From Caenorhabditis remanei (taxonomy: Eukaryota > Nematoda > Chromadorea > Rhabditida > Rhabditidae), in contig NC_071328.1 of the NCBI RefSeq assembly GCF_010183535.1, positions 12,772,001 to 12,836,000 on the forward strand: a stretch of 64,000 bases of DNA, written 5' to 3'. The notes below the pieces were generated by a model. The model saw only the letters and a program-made list of their open reading frames with translations. It did not search any database and was not told the DNA's origin. Numbering within the stretch: position 1 is the stretch's first letter; each line of letters starts with the position of its first letter. Both the position numbers and the translations under genes were made by a program. Positions 22,694-34,112 of the stretch are shown here, piece after piece.

Positions 22694-23383
22694 TCACCAC
22701 CTTCTACTCTTATCATGGTTCACTTCTCCACCTTCTTTTACAATCTCTCCGTATAAAGTGGAAGTGTTGGTATCGATGACATCGTCATTGAGAAGGTTGA
22801 TCAGTTTATTTGGGAAATCCTCATCGATTTTTCCAATCAATTGGAATTTCGGAGCTTTGCTTGTGGCATGCAAAAGAGATGCAATTGTTTTATAAGTCAA
22901 CTCTACATAATTATCGATTAGATCCACTATAATAAGATAGCCGTACAAATTTGCTTCCTCTAGCAATAACTTTTTGACATTCTCATCTTTCTCCACAATT
23001 CCAACTAGACTACGGCAACTACGACATTTCGCAACTAGCCATTTCGCAACCATAGAGCTAGCAATAGTTTGACCTAGTTTAGTCAAAAAATGCGTCAGAC
23101 CACCTTTCGTCGATTTGAATGCTTTAAAATATGTTCCCAGACCCTTCGGTACACTCAACATATTCCACTGAACATACGTGATTTGCGAAATGTCGCAGTT
23201 GTGAATTGTCGAGGAGCCGTTCAAATCGTATAGTGAATCGAATGATTTTAAAGCTTTAAAACGAGAAAAAGGTGAAACATCAACAACTTTTATGAAATTT
23301 AATTTTAAAACATGATGGAGTGGGGTGAGAAAATACCAGAAATTAATCTGATAAGGTAAAACGGGCGGAAAATAACAATTCAA
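22694..23383 (-). CDS. Unassigned 229-aa open reading frame (copy 2)
   Basis: Uninterrupted frame on the minus strand, the intact counterpart of the broken frame in copy 1. No domain is recognised. It lies just downstream of gene A on the same strand. A 229-codon frame in DNA this AT-rich is unlikely to be pure chance, yet the opposite strand holds a short kinase-exon-like stretch (23,213-23,246), which makes the coding call doubtful. The true start may be an acceptor (TTATCAG) near 23,345 rather than the first Met. Confidence 0.4.
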   Translation of the reverse strand: MNCYFPPVLPYQINFWYFLTPLHHVLKLNFIKVVDVSPFSRFKALKSFDSLYDLNGSSTIHNCDISQITYVQWNMLSVPKGLGTYFKAFKSTKGGLTHFLTKLGQTIASSMVAKWLVAKCRSCRSLVGIVEKDENVKKLLLEEANLYGYLIIVDLIDNYVELTYKTIASLLHATSKAPKFQLIGKIDEDFPNKLINLLNDDVIDTNTSTLYGEIVKEGGEVNHDKSRRW

Positions 23384-23435
23384 AATGATAACAAGAACAA
23401 CAAGATAAGAAATAACAAAAAATGAATCGAATTAT

Positions 23436-25330
23436 TCAAAAATAATTGGGAATCTTGTCGTCGCAAGCCGGACATTGTTCGTGGAATCGAATATGGAAGT
23501 AAGCGCACTGAAAATAGAAAAATTAATGAGTTTTCTGGAAATTTCCGATTTTTCTAAATACCACTTGATGGAATTTCTCGTCATTTCTGGAACAATCCAA
23601 CTAGTCATCGTCGTTCGACTCGATTTCTTTTTGACATACATAACAGATGACGACCGGAGGGATTCTGGAGGCCTCAGTATCATCGGATACCTCTTCCATA
23701 TCTTTCTTCTGGTTTCCAGCTGCCAATTCATCGAGTAAATGTTGAATTACTCTCTGATCCGCCTCATTTTCAGCAGTCAACTTGAGAATTGTCTCATGAA
23801 GTCGTTGGTTTTCCTCAGTTTTCGCCATAATCTTTTCCTTCAATTTCATCTGTAATTGGGTCTGCAGTTGACTCTCTGATACACATTTTTCCGAATTATC
23901 GTTCAGAATTTCAGATGATTCAGTGGCTACTTTAGATCTCTGAGCCAACAAATTCATGATATCTGAGACCATCTTCTTCGACGTCTTCTCATCCTTAATC
24001 GGATTCTGATTCTCCTTATTATCCTCATTATCATTGGGGCTTTCGTCTGTAGGATTCTGAAAATCTGACATCCCTCCTTCACCTTCTGACAGCTAGTGGA
24101 GCTCTCGATTTTCAGATTTTTCAGAGCCTTCGGAAGCTTTTCCTCTGGCGGATTCGTGACAGAGCTTCTGATCTCATCTGACATTTTCTTCTTCTCTTTC
24201 TCGCACTGCTCACACTTTAATCCCGGAACTCTGCCGCATCCTTTCTGATTGAGAACGAATCTCTTATAGTTCGAGAGTCGATTGAGAACACAAATCATCT
24301 GACAACTCTCCACTGCATCAATCAAGTCACAAGTTCTCAATTTCTTCGCTTTCTTCACTCTTTTCACATGCTTATAAACCACTTCTGCATGCTCCTCGAT
24401 ATCAGGGAAACTTTCAGTCAGTCCAAGGTGTTTCAGCTCGTTTTTCAGATTCTGGACCGTAAATCCACCGATTTTGAGGTTTCTGACTTCTTTCACCGGC
24501 AAAACTTCATACTTTTTCAGTGGATTCGGATCTTGTGAGATGTCATGTTGAATCCCAGCTCTGACGATGAACGGTTTTGTCTGAAAATATCTATTTTTCT
24601 GATTAATTATACAAGGAAGTCATTCTTACACGGCAAGCAATAAATTTCGCTTCGAATTTTTCAAAAATTGGTTCAAATTCCTCCCAATCGACGCATTGAT
24701 ACTTCTGGAATAATTTCAGTCCGAAAATGATTTCTCTCAGAAATTCCAGCAGAAAATCGACGGCTGGAATGACGAAATGACCCAATTTGAGTCGGTGTTT
24801 GGAACGTAGGATTGGAGTGCGGATGAACTGGAAAAATTGGATAAATATTAGCTCACCACAGTTGTTACAACAGCGCTCTACTGAAATTCCCTTGAAAAAT
24901 GTCCCTTTTCTCTGCGTCTCTCAGTTTTTCACACTATTTACTTCGGTTCCGGTAGAGCGCAGTTGTAAGAAGCGTGCCGTGCTAATATCAGCCCAAAAAT
25001 TCATTTTTCTTCTCTCCACACCTCAATATTCTGAATTCGATCTCCATACTCAGCCTCAACATCCTTCATACTCATTCCTTCGAAAATCAATCCATCCGAG
25101 TGAATTATTTTCAAGTCTTCTGATTCCGGAGACACCCTATTCAATGCATGATACAATTCCTCTTTCATCACATATCTCTCCTCTCCATCCTCAAATAATC
25201 TTACAGTAATTGGAGTGGAATCAGTGGAAAACTTGAACGATTCTGGTCGATTATCGATAATCTCTCCGATAGAATTGATAGTACATGCATTAACGAACAG
25301 TCCGACAGGCATCTGGCTTGATTGGCGCAT
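23436..25330 (-). pseudogene. Gene A, coiled-coil/zinc-finger family, copy 2 (frameshifted)
   Basis: Visible exons: 25,330 to about 25,010 (starts MRQSSQ; contains ITVRLFEDGEERYVM, shared with gene B), 24,827-24,630 (FIRTPILRSK ... FVIPAVDF), 24,580-23,562 and 23,507-23,436. Compared with copy 1 a 10-bp deletion at about 24,071 shifts the frame in the large exon. The in-frame TAG in the zinc finger (23,601-23,603) is shared with copy 1. A MITE (24,848-24,988) lies between the first two exons, where gene B has continuous coding sequence. N-terminal exons 1-5 of gene B have no counterpart here. Very probably a pseudogene. Confidence 0.75.
24848..24988. mobile_element. MITE with GCGCTCTAC inverted termini inside gene A
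   Basis: Left end TTAGCTCACCACAGTTGTTA followed by CAACAGCGCTCTACTGAA, right end the complement with mismatches (TTCCGGTAGAGCGCAGTTGTAAG ... GTGCTAA), about 140 bp in all. It interrupts a region that is continuous coding in paralogue B. A single-ended relative lies at about 25,700-25,790. Confidence 0.65.
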
Positions 25331-25334
25331 AAAA

Positions 25335-25844
25335 CGCGCCTCGTGTAGTCATTTTTCTGAAAAATTTAAACATTCAATTTAGGCTTTGAAACAAGAAAAA
25401 CGCGATTTGTCAACTCGAAAGAACTAATAAACTATTGAAAGTACTGTAATCGATGCGCCTTTGGTGTAGATTTACGAGGCGGTACGGTAATTAATTAATT
25501 TTTCGAATTGAAATTGGGAGATTGTATGAAAAAATGTAGAAAGACTGTCATGTTTGTGTTTTTTAAAAAATATTATTCAAGATTCAAAAAATATTATAAC
25601 GAATAAACGATTATAAAATCAACATAAAATATCAGAATATATACTTTATCGGGAAAATTGCCAACAATGATAACGAAAAAAAAACAAGTAACAAATTATT
25701 AGCTTGACACAGTTCTTACAACTGTGCTCTACCGAAATCCTCTTGAAAAATGACTACTTTTCTCTGAGTCTCTCAATTTAGTACACAATTTTTTTCGGTT
25801 TAATAAATAACAAAGAAAATGATAACACAGTAACAAGAAATCAT
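25335..25844. other. Spacer between genes A and B
   Basis: AT-rich, no gene. Contains half of the GCGCTCTAC-type MITE (25,700-25,790). Confidence 0.6.
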
Positions 25845-28642
25845 TTAAATTCCAGGGAGATCTCCATTGCACGCCGGGCATTGAGTGTGGTCTTTGCGCC
25901 ATTTGAATGCACACTGAAAATGAGGAAAATGAGGGAAAGTTGATAGAAAATGAAATAAAATTACATTCGAGTGGAATCTCCGTTTGCACAGCGGACATCT
26001 GATGACTTTTTGTCCCGACTTGATTTGACTGGAACAAATGAGACAATCGATCACGAGAGGAGCATTTTTAGAGGTGACAGAAGCAGTTGGAGTCGATTCT
26101 TCGGTAGTTTTCTCGTCGATATGATTAGTTTTCTGGTTACTAATCGATAAATCGGTAATTCTATCAAGTAACTTCTGAATTACATTCTCATTCGCCTCAT
26201 TTTCAGCTGTCAACTTGAGAATTGTCTTCTGAAGCTCCTCATTTTCTTTTGACGCCTTCAGAATCTCCTCTTCTTTCTCCTGATTCTTTTCCTTCTCATT
26301 GTTCAATTCCCCCTCCATTTTTGCTAATTCCTCCGTCTTCTTTGCTTTCGACTCCACAATTTTCTCACTTTCTTTCTTCAAATCACTCAATTCCTTCTCT
26401 GCATTCGTTATCTCCTGTTGCATATCCTTCAACTGATCTTGACTCATTTTCAGCTCATTTTGAGTTTCAGTAAGGACTTTTGAAGATTGAAAGCACTTTT
26501 CATAGTCTTTTGGAGCAAAAAGAGCCGGTTGTGAGTATTGATTCAACATCGATGCACCTGAGCTCTCGATTTTCAGATTCTTCATGGAATTCTGGATATC
26601 TGATGTCTTCTGAACCTCCGCAGGTTGCTGACTGACTTCTAGTGCATCCGACATCGTCTTCTCCTTCTTACACTGCTCACACCTGTATCCGAGTACCCTC
26701 TCACATCCTTTTTGATGGTGAAGAAATTTCTTGAGCTGAAAATTATATAAATTAGCAAAATAATAAACCAAATATCTTACACTTGGAGCTCTATTGAGCA
26801 CACAAATCAATTGGCAATTCTCTAAAGCATCAAAAAGATCGCAAGTTCTCAGATATCTCTCTTTCTTCGCTTTATCGATTTTCTCGTATACATCTTCTGC
26901 ATAATCTTGAATTTCAGGGAATGTGTTAGTGAGTCCCAAATGTGCCAGTTCGTTCTTTAGGTTCTGTGCAGTAAATCCGTCTTTCTTCGCATTTCGAACG
27001 TCTTTGACCGGTGAAACGCCGTACGGTTCTAATGATTTACTCGCTACGCTCTCGACACGAATATCAGCTCTCAGGAAGTATTGCTGCTTCTGTAAATTTC
27101 CCATGAATAGCTCGAAATTGTATGACAACTTGCGAGACTCACTTTTTCACTATCAAAAAGTTCTACAAGCTTGCGAAAAAGTGGGACGAATTTCCCCCAA
27201 TCCGAACATTGATGTTTTTGGAATAGTTTGACTCCCAAAATCACATTTTTCCAAAATTCGAAAAAATAATCGACAGCTGGAATGACGAATTCTCCCGGAA
27301 AGTGGGATCTGATAGGTACTGCACAGTGTTTAGAGCGAAGAATCGGAGTGCGGATGAACTGGAAATAATTTGGGATTATTTTGTACTTTCTGCCGCTCCA
27401 CACCTCAATTTTCTGAATTCTATCTCCAAACTCTGCCTTGACGCATTCAAAACTCATTCCCTTGTAAACAAATCCATCATTTTGAATATCGAATCTCTCA
27501 GATTCCGGAGACACTCTATTCAATGCATGATACAATTCCATCTCCATCACATATTTCTCCTTTCCATCCTCAAACAATCTGACTGTAATTGAAGAAGATT
27601 CCGGTGTAGACATTAAAAGCGAGGCGCGTTTTGCCATAACTTGTTCAATACCGTTGATGACACAAGTATTGCTGAGCATGATGAAAACGAGCTCTTTTGC
27701 CTCCGCTAAATGTGTACGAGACAACAATTGTAGCGGTTCCAAATATGTAGAGAGGATTAAATCCCAAAAAGTCGGATTCAATTCCCGGAATTTCGAAGCG
27801 ATCGCTGCGTAATTCTTAGCCAACAAGAGCATTTCTAGATGATGACGTTGCGCCCACTGAAATTAAAACATGAGAATAAGAAAATAAGCATTGAAAACAC
27901 TACCGCTTGTTGGAGACTTTTTGTTTCTCCTTCTCTCATTTCCTTCTCAATTTCATCGAACATTTTCTCATCGAATTTCACAAATTCCACTTGTCCATCA
28001 GTTCGCATACTTTTGGATTTCAGAACATGTGCAAGCAAGACACGAAACGAATCGGTTTTCTAAAAAACAGAATAAAACGGAGTTAACCCATTGAAAATAT
28101 AACACTGACGTCACGTTTAATAGTATGAAGTGCGATATTTTGAACAACTGTATAAATATCCGGTTTACAAATGTATTTCTCTCCATTTAGGCTATTATAG
28201 ATGACTGGTGATGCCTGAAAACATTTTGATCAATCAGATATTTCAGTATGAACTGCCTACATTGAAAGGGTACGCATGGTCATCAAAAAAACGAAAAATT
28301 TCAGTAAAATTTCTGAATATTTTGAGATTCTCGGCAATCTCCTTGGCCGATCCGTACATTCCTGTAAAAACTGTGGATTCACGAGAGATGGAAACCAACA
28401 CTTGCTCAATTGATTATTCGATTTATCCAACATCGTCTGAATCATCTCCTCACCATCCTCTTCTACCAGTTTCATCGATCCATAGGACTCCAAGTCGCGT
28501 AGAAATGGGCGGAGCTTAAAATGAACTTATTAATATCCAAGTTCAGAAATCAATCACTTACCTCAGGAAGAATGTACCAGTAGACATGAACATAAACGAC
28601 GTCGGAGTGGAGAGCATTGTCGGGACACTTTAGAAATTGCAT
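25845..28642 (-). CDS. Gene B: coiled-coil protein with C-terminal C4HC3 zinc finger, complete
   Basis: Nine exons: 28642-28562, 28514-28406, 28361-28261, 28214-28110, 28059-27904, 27856-27143, 27089-26781, 26735-25965, 25913-25845. They join in phase to 804 aa. The long N-terminal half is helical-looking with no known domain. A Cys cluster (HHQKGC..VLGYRCEQC) lies at ~532-550, a strong coiled coil at ~600-720, and the C-terminus is a zinc finger, C-x2-C-x12-C-x2-C-x4-H-x2-C-x10-C-x2-C, with RING/PHD-type ligands, which suggests a ubiquitin-ligase or protein-interaction role. Intron 2 begins GC (A|GCAAGT) where paralogue C has GT. It is the only intact member of the cluster A-A'-B-C. I do not recognise a named family. 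Confidence 0.8.
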
Positions 28643-29903
28643 CTTTTTTCTGAAAATAAGAATTAAAATGACTACTTCTTAGTATTCTAGCTCAATATGA
28701 AGAAATGAACAGGGGGTTTATCCCTGAAAATGTTAGAAAAATATGAACAAAAAGGAAAGAAAACTCAGAAATCATGCATTCTGACGTGATGGTGTTTGCG
28801 GACAATGTACCATACTTCAAGACAACTACAGTAATCCATAAAGGATTTTTCAACAGGAAAGGATAAAACAAATGACAAATAAACAATGAAAACTATAACA
28901 AATGTAACAAGAAAAATCTATTAAATTCCAGGGAGATCTCCATTGCACGCCGGGCATTGAGTGTGGTCTTTGCGCCATTTGAATGCACACTGAAAATAAG
29001 GAAAATAAGGGATATTGAAATGAAAATTAAGAAAATTTTACATCCGAATGGAATCTTCGTTTGCACAGCGGACATCTGATGACTTCTTGTCCCGACTTGA
29101 TTTGACTGGAACAAATGAGACAATCGATCACGAGAGGAGCATTTTTAGAGGTGACAGAAGCAGTTGGAGTCGATTCTTCGGTAGTTTTCTCGTCGATATG
29201 ATTAGTTTTCTGGTTACTAATCGATAAATCGGTAATTCTATCAAGTAACTTCTGAATTACATTCTCATTCGCCTCATTTTCAGCTGTCAACTTGAGAATT
29301 GTCTTCTGAAGCTCCTCATTTTCTTTTGACGCCTTCAGAATCTCCTCTTCTTTCTCCTGATTCTTTTCCTTCTCATTGTTCAATTCCCCCTCCATTTTTG
29401 CTAATTCCTCCGTCTTCTTTGCTTTCGACTTCACAATTTTCTCGTGTTGTTTCTTCAAATCACTCAGTTCTTCCTCTGTATTCGTTATCTTCTGTTGCAT
29501 ATCCTTCAACTGATCTTGACTCATTTTCAGCTCATTTTGAGTTTCAGTGAGAGCAGTGGAAGATCTTGTGCACTTTTTACAGTCTTTTGGAGCAATTAGA
29601 GCCGGTTGCGAGTATTGATTACACATTTTTTTTCCGAAAATTAATTGATTACCGCCGCCGGAAAGATGTGAAACGCCACATTTTGAAGAATAACGAAGAG
29701 ATCTGACTTGCAGATGTATTCCTCATTTTTCAGACTACGATATATTGTTGCCGTTGTCTGAAAAAGATAACGATGATTTTTGAACGAAATTCAAGAAAAA
29801 TTACAGTGATAGGCTCGAATTCAGTTTTGAAAAATCGATGACTACTTGGAAAATTCTGATAAATCATCATATTCTGCATAAGCTCGTTGGCCGATCCGTA
29901 CAT

Positions 29904-29944
29904 CACGTTGAGACCAAGCTTACCTATGCAGACGCGCTCTATTG
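29904..29944. repeat. Left TIR of the RAG1/Transib-like transposon
   Basis: Begins CACGTTGAGACCAAGC and ends GCGCTCTATTG. Differs from the right TIR only at position 13 (A versus C). Preceded by TACAT. Confidence 0.9.
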
Positions 29945-30403
29945 CTAAGGGGGGTACACATTGTCGTAGCGGTGAACATTAGACTTACAGCTTGTCGTAG
30001 CGGTGAACATTAGAATATTTTATTTTCCGTTTGTTCAATTTTTCTCGTTTTATTTCTCGATTATTGCAAGTATTTTGATGAAATTTCGTTGTTTTTTCGT
30101 AAAATAAAAATTATATATGCTAAGATTAATGTTATTATTGCTAAAATTTAATTGATTGTTTTCAGAAAAGTATTATAACGACGGATATCAACGATATTTA
30201 CAAGTCAATTGATGAACGAGCTGTAAAGGTTATTTTTTCCTGAATATTGTTCTAAAAAGTCACATTCCCGTAGGCAAATAAGAATTTATTTCAGACCGAA
30301 AAAGAGGAACAACGGGAAATGGGACGAGACGAAGAAATTGCAATGGATAAGGGCCAATGGAGGGAAGAAAGAAGAAGAAAGGGAAACGAGCAAATGAGGT
30401 TGG

Positions 30404-32993
30404 TCAGCATGTGGAAAAAACATGGCAGTTGAAAAGAAGAGAGCAAAAAACGAAGTTTACACGTCTCGACTCGTCTCGATCAGTTCTAAAGCGCTGCTTC
30501 AACCGATTCACAATTGCGTGTATCCCCTCAATGCACTGTTCGCTGATTCGTGCTAAAGTCTTGTGGGTTTTCACGAAATCAGCAGTGTGTTCGAGGAGTA
30601 CGTGCAATTTTGGAGTGACATTGAGGTGACCGGCGAACTGTTGGAGATGAGTCCAGATGTTGTCCTGAAAGTTAAGAATTAGGGAAATGCGATTAAGTTA
30701 TTCCTTACAATAGCAATCTCCATAGACTCAATTTCATCATCGCTCATTTCACGGGACACGCACAGCTTTTGGAACTTTCCCAGGTTTATTAGAAAACCTT
30801 TGATGTGAGAGAGTTGGGGAGTTTGTTCTAATATAGAGCAATACTCTTCAACTGCTGCCTCGTCAAGAAGTTTCAGAGTATGGTTTCCGGAAAAATCTTG
30901 TTTGCGTGCTGAAATATCAGCACCAAGACTTGTCCAGATTTTTTCCAATCTTTTGCGGGTATCTCCGTTTCCTTTCCACACTTCTAGCCTCTTTTCGTAC
31001 TTCTTGCGAACTTGCTCCGATTGCTCGAAAAGTCTAATTCTTTCTAATTTCAGCATGTCTACAAGTTTCTCGGACGACTCGAGGATCTTCGGTGGAGTGA
31101 GGCCAACACAGTCGAAGCATTGGACGAAGGACCCCGGTCGCTGAATTTCCTCGACTTCGTCTATTGTCCACGCGCCGGCGCACACATAATGGTGAGTTTT
31201 TTGGCAACCATTACATTTAACTGTATTGGCATTGAAAAAAGTAGCACAATCCATAGCAGAGTCTTTGTATACACATAATTTGGAAGCACACTCTCCATCA
31301 TCCAATCCCGAATCATCGATTTTATTGAGAAGAATGTTTTCATAAGATTTGTGAACACATTCCATTGAGTTGAGATGTGTATCACACTCTATGACTCGTT
31401 TCTCTGCTCCTTCTACTTCTGCTTTCCCTTCTTTTTTGAGCTTCATAGAAGATTTGGGTAGAGGGGTGGACTCAGCAGCATCTTGGTCGTCGGCCAGTTG
31501 CTTAATGATGTTGAATCCATATGTTTGAGCTAGGCCCATAACAATATGGAGACTGGAGGGTACAATTCTTTCTAGGGGGACTCGTTTAAATATGAAAGAG
31601 GAGCATTCTTTTACACTTTTTCTTGATGTGCCGCTTTTTAAACTGTCCAGGGCGTAACCAATTTCTGTGCGAGGTCTGCAATTTTCTCCTCGCTTGTAGT
31701 TACTGATTTTTTGTCGCCCCGGACTGTAGCAGTACATGCAACTGCACGTAGCAGATGCACCTTGATGTCCTATCATTTCATATATAAACTTCATGTCCCC
31801 CACCAGAAATTGCTGAACTGGAATTCTGACGATTTCGTCACCAATTTTCACCTCAACATCAACCAATTGATTCAGTTCTTCAATTGCTGACCCCAAATAT
31901 TCCAGTACTTTCTCGGCTGTTTCCTCATCATTATAGATTCCAATAGGAAGGAGATTGTTTGCACTGTTAGGGGTGGAAGTGTTGCCGATGGCAATACACA
32001 ATTTAACTTCATCACCTCCTTTGTCTCCTAAAAACTAGTTATAGAACAAATACGTAAGTTTTCAGTTACCCAGAATTGCAACCCATATCCCGTCTTTTGT
32101 GCTTTCGTCAAATTCCAACTTCTCACTATCGAACATTTGTTGAACTCTGTCGTTCACAGCCTGCTGCACATTGTTTAAATAGGCATATGTCACTTTTTTC
32201 ACAACTCCGTTCCCATTTGACAATTCCTTTTGTTTGACAGTGAAAAGCTCTTTGGATCCTACTCTTTCCTCAACTTCTTTAATGCTTCTCAATGAGGGGA
32301 AAGGGTCATACATATTGAAATTCTTCAGCCACTTCTTCAAACCGCAGAGTTGACTTCTGGTGAAATTCAGGTTATGATACATCTGGAATCCCTCGTAAGC
32401 CGTGAATTTCAATTTCTGGAGTTGTTGCTTATCAAGGGAATCACAGACGTGGCGGTAGAAGAATTTTGAGGTTGTCTGACCTAAATAAAAACTGTAACTA
32501 AACCGGTTTTGTGTCAGTGAGCACCTGCGATCGTTCCCAGAGCTGTAATTCCCTTTCCAACCCTGTCCGACATTACTGTCGCATTTCGAAGGGAGTCATA
32601 TTCTTTCACGGGAACCGGTTTGTATCTCTTTTCTTTGTCTTTTCCGGATTTTTCAACCTTTTCTTTGTAATTCTTCAGATGCATCCGATGCTGAACTACT
32701 TCCTTTTTCAATCTCTCAACCTCTTTCTCACTTAATTTGTACAACTTCTGAAGATTGGATATCTTCTCATCGCTTATAACCTTCTCGGATTGAGCGATCT
32801 GAATGATTCACCTTATTTTCCCTTCAATTTTCTATCTTCAAATTACCCTCAGCTTCATCCTATACTCTTCTCTTTCTTGTACCACCAAATTGATATTGTT
32901 CTGATATATCATTTTGGCTTCAGACAGATGACGTTCTGCATCGTCTTTTTCTTTGATCAATTTCTGGATAACTTCTCCGATACTTTGCTCCAT
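30404..32993 (-). CDS. RAG1-core-like DDE transposase with PHD-like finger
   Basis: Exons 32993-32847, 32798-32525, 32480-32070, 32027-30709 and 30664-30404 join in phase to 803 aa. N-terminal ~130 aa are coiled coil. The catalytic layout matches the RAG1 core: D279 (ILGDKGGD; cf. D600), a PNS...DEET block, then D355 (FLVGDMKF; cf. D708) with C374-x2-C377 exactly 19 and 22 residues later, as D708 to C727/C730. H738-x4-H743 matches RAG1 H937-x4-H942, and E763 (SEQCIE) lies 20 residues after the second His, as E962 does. Between these, at ~515-575, is a PHD-like Cys/His cluster (VKCNGCQKTHHYVC ... QCFDC). Residue numbers of mouse RAG1 are from general knowledge. All catalytic and zinc residues are present. 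Confidence 0.75.
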
Positions 32994-32999
32994 CTCAGT

Positions 33000-34071
33000 T
33001 CTGTTGTTAAAAAACTATACTTTCTAGATCAAATTCGGTTTATAATAATTTCTCTGAAGAAGCTTCTACAGATGTTATAGTCTTCCGTTATCAATAACAC
33101 GTGCGACATAATTTAGATAATTTATTGATATCAATATATTTTTCTGATAAATTTCAATAATCTTCTGATTGTTACAGGCTCGACAACTTCCGCCTCTCTT
33201 CTCTTTCGTCTTGACGCTTGGGACACCTCGGGGACGATGGAACGGACACTTCGAATGGATGGAACGGACTCCTACAATTTTTTAGGTCATTTTTCCACCT
33301 GAATTGTTTCATTTTTGATCAAGCTTTTCCCGAAGGGCATGTCTCTCTTTTCAGCACTTCTACAACGCTTCCCGTCGACATTCTCTACTAACTTCATGCT
33401 GCCTCAAAATGGACGCTCAACGCCCATTTATTTCTTCTTTGCTTGTTAATTCAAAAATAAACGATAGCTTTGTAATTAATTATGTAATTTATTAATTTTA
33501 TTATTACAATCATACAACTAAAAATTTAAAATCCCGGCCGCTCTGCGTTGTTCCGCTGCTTCTGCGCTGCTTTCGAAACCCGCTGCTTTCTTTATCATGC
33601 GATTGATGAGACCTGAAAAATTATTTTTCTTCTTCCATGCCGCTCTACAATAAGAATCTGCGCCTTCCTGCTACTTTCTCACTTACATGCTCTTTTTTCG
33701 CTATCCTTGAACTTTCCTTCCCTCTCAACATCTCGATCGCCCTCATTCCTTGTCGCTGCCCCTCCTTCTTCGAACTTGTTGTTAATCTCCAGTCTCATCG
33801 TTGGGAAAGCTGAAAAAATTAATTTGCCTACGGTTTAAGTAATTTTTACGGAACAATATGATAAAAAATGAACCTTTTTCCTCTTTGTTACGTTCTCCTA
33901 GCTCTGCAATTGCCGCTTTGTCTGAAAATATTCATATTTCAACCACCTGAAATATTAATTTTGCTATTTTTGCCAAAATTTATCTTCTTCCGCGTAAAAA
34001 TTGCTTGCTAAACTTGGAATTGTGAAAAATCTTCATTTTCGAGTGAAATAATTTAGGAACACGCAGTTTCT
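33000..34071. other. Non-coding 5' part of the transposon
   Basis: About 1.07 kb between the transposase start and the right TIR. Short Arg/Ser-rich open frames only; nothing recognised. Presumably holds the promoter and any 5' untranslated exon. Confidence 0.6.
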
Positions 34072-34112
34072 CAATAGAGCGCGTCTGCATAGGTAAGCTG
34101 GGTCTCAACGTG
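34072..34112. repeat. Right TIR of the RAG1/Transib-like transposon
   Basis: Reads CAATAGAGCGCGTC ... GGTCTCAACGTG and is followed by TACAT. Complement of the left TIR with one mismatch. Confidence 0.9.

Larger units (their letters stand above)
12129..24572. repeat. Tandem segmental duplication, copy 2
   Basis: Second copy of the block at 1-11,197, enlarged by a 1,266-bp mariner element (19,283-20,548). It also has an 8-bp gain and a ~19-bp loss near 19.15-19.22 kb and a 10-bp deletion at about 24,071. Homology ends at 24,572, after which the 5' exons of gene A continue. Confidence 0.97.
29904..34112. mobile_element. RAG1/Transib-like DNA transposon with 41-bp TIRs and 5-bp TSD
   Basis: The element is bounded by 41-bp inverted termini (29,904-29,944 and 34,072-34,112) with a single mismatch; they begin CACGTTGAGACC. 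TACAT is duplicated on both sides (29,899-29,903; 34,113-34,117). Gene B supplies the empty site: CCGATCCGTACATTCCTG at about 28,350. CAC-starting termini and 5-bp duplications are features of the Transib/RAG group. Inside lies one gene on the minus strand (803-aa transposase). Just inside the left end a 24-bp word (TTGTCGTAGCGGTGAACATT...) occurs twice (about 29,957 and 29,993). Length 4,209 bp; termini and ORF intact, so it may be autonomous or recently active. Confidence 0.85.

Noticed and set aside
26222..26473. Ser/Pro/Leu-rich plus-strand frames, repeated at 29,299
   Set aside because: Antisense of the coiled-coil exons of genes B and C.
30185..30420. Plus-strand exon-like frames with Lys/Glu-rich sequence inside the transposon's left part
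   Set aside because: Plausible acceptors exist but the right-hand piece overlaps the last transposase exon on the other strand and no further exons follow; not enough to call a gene.
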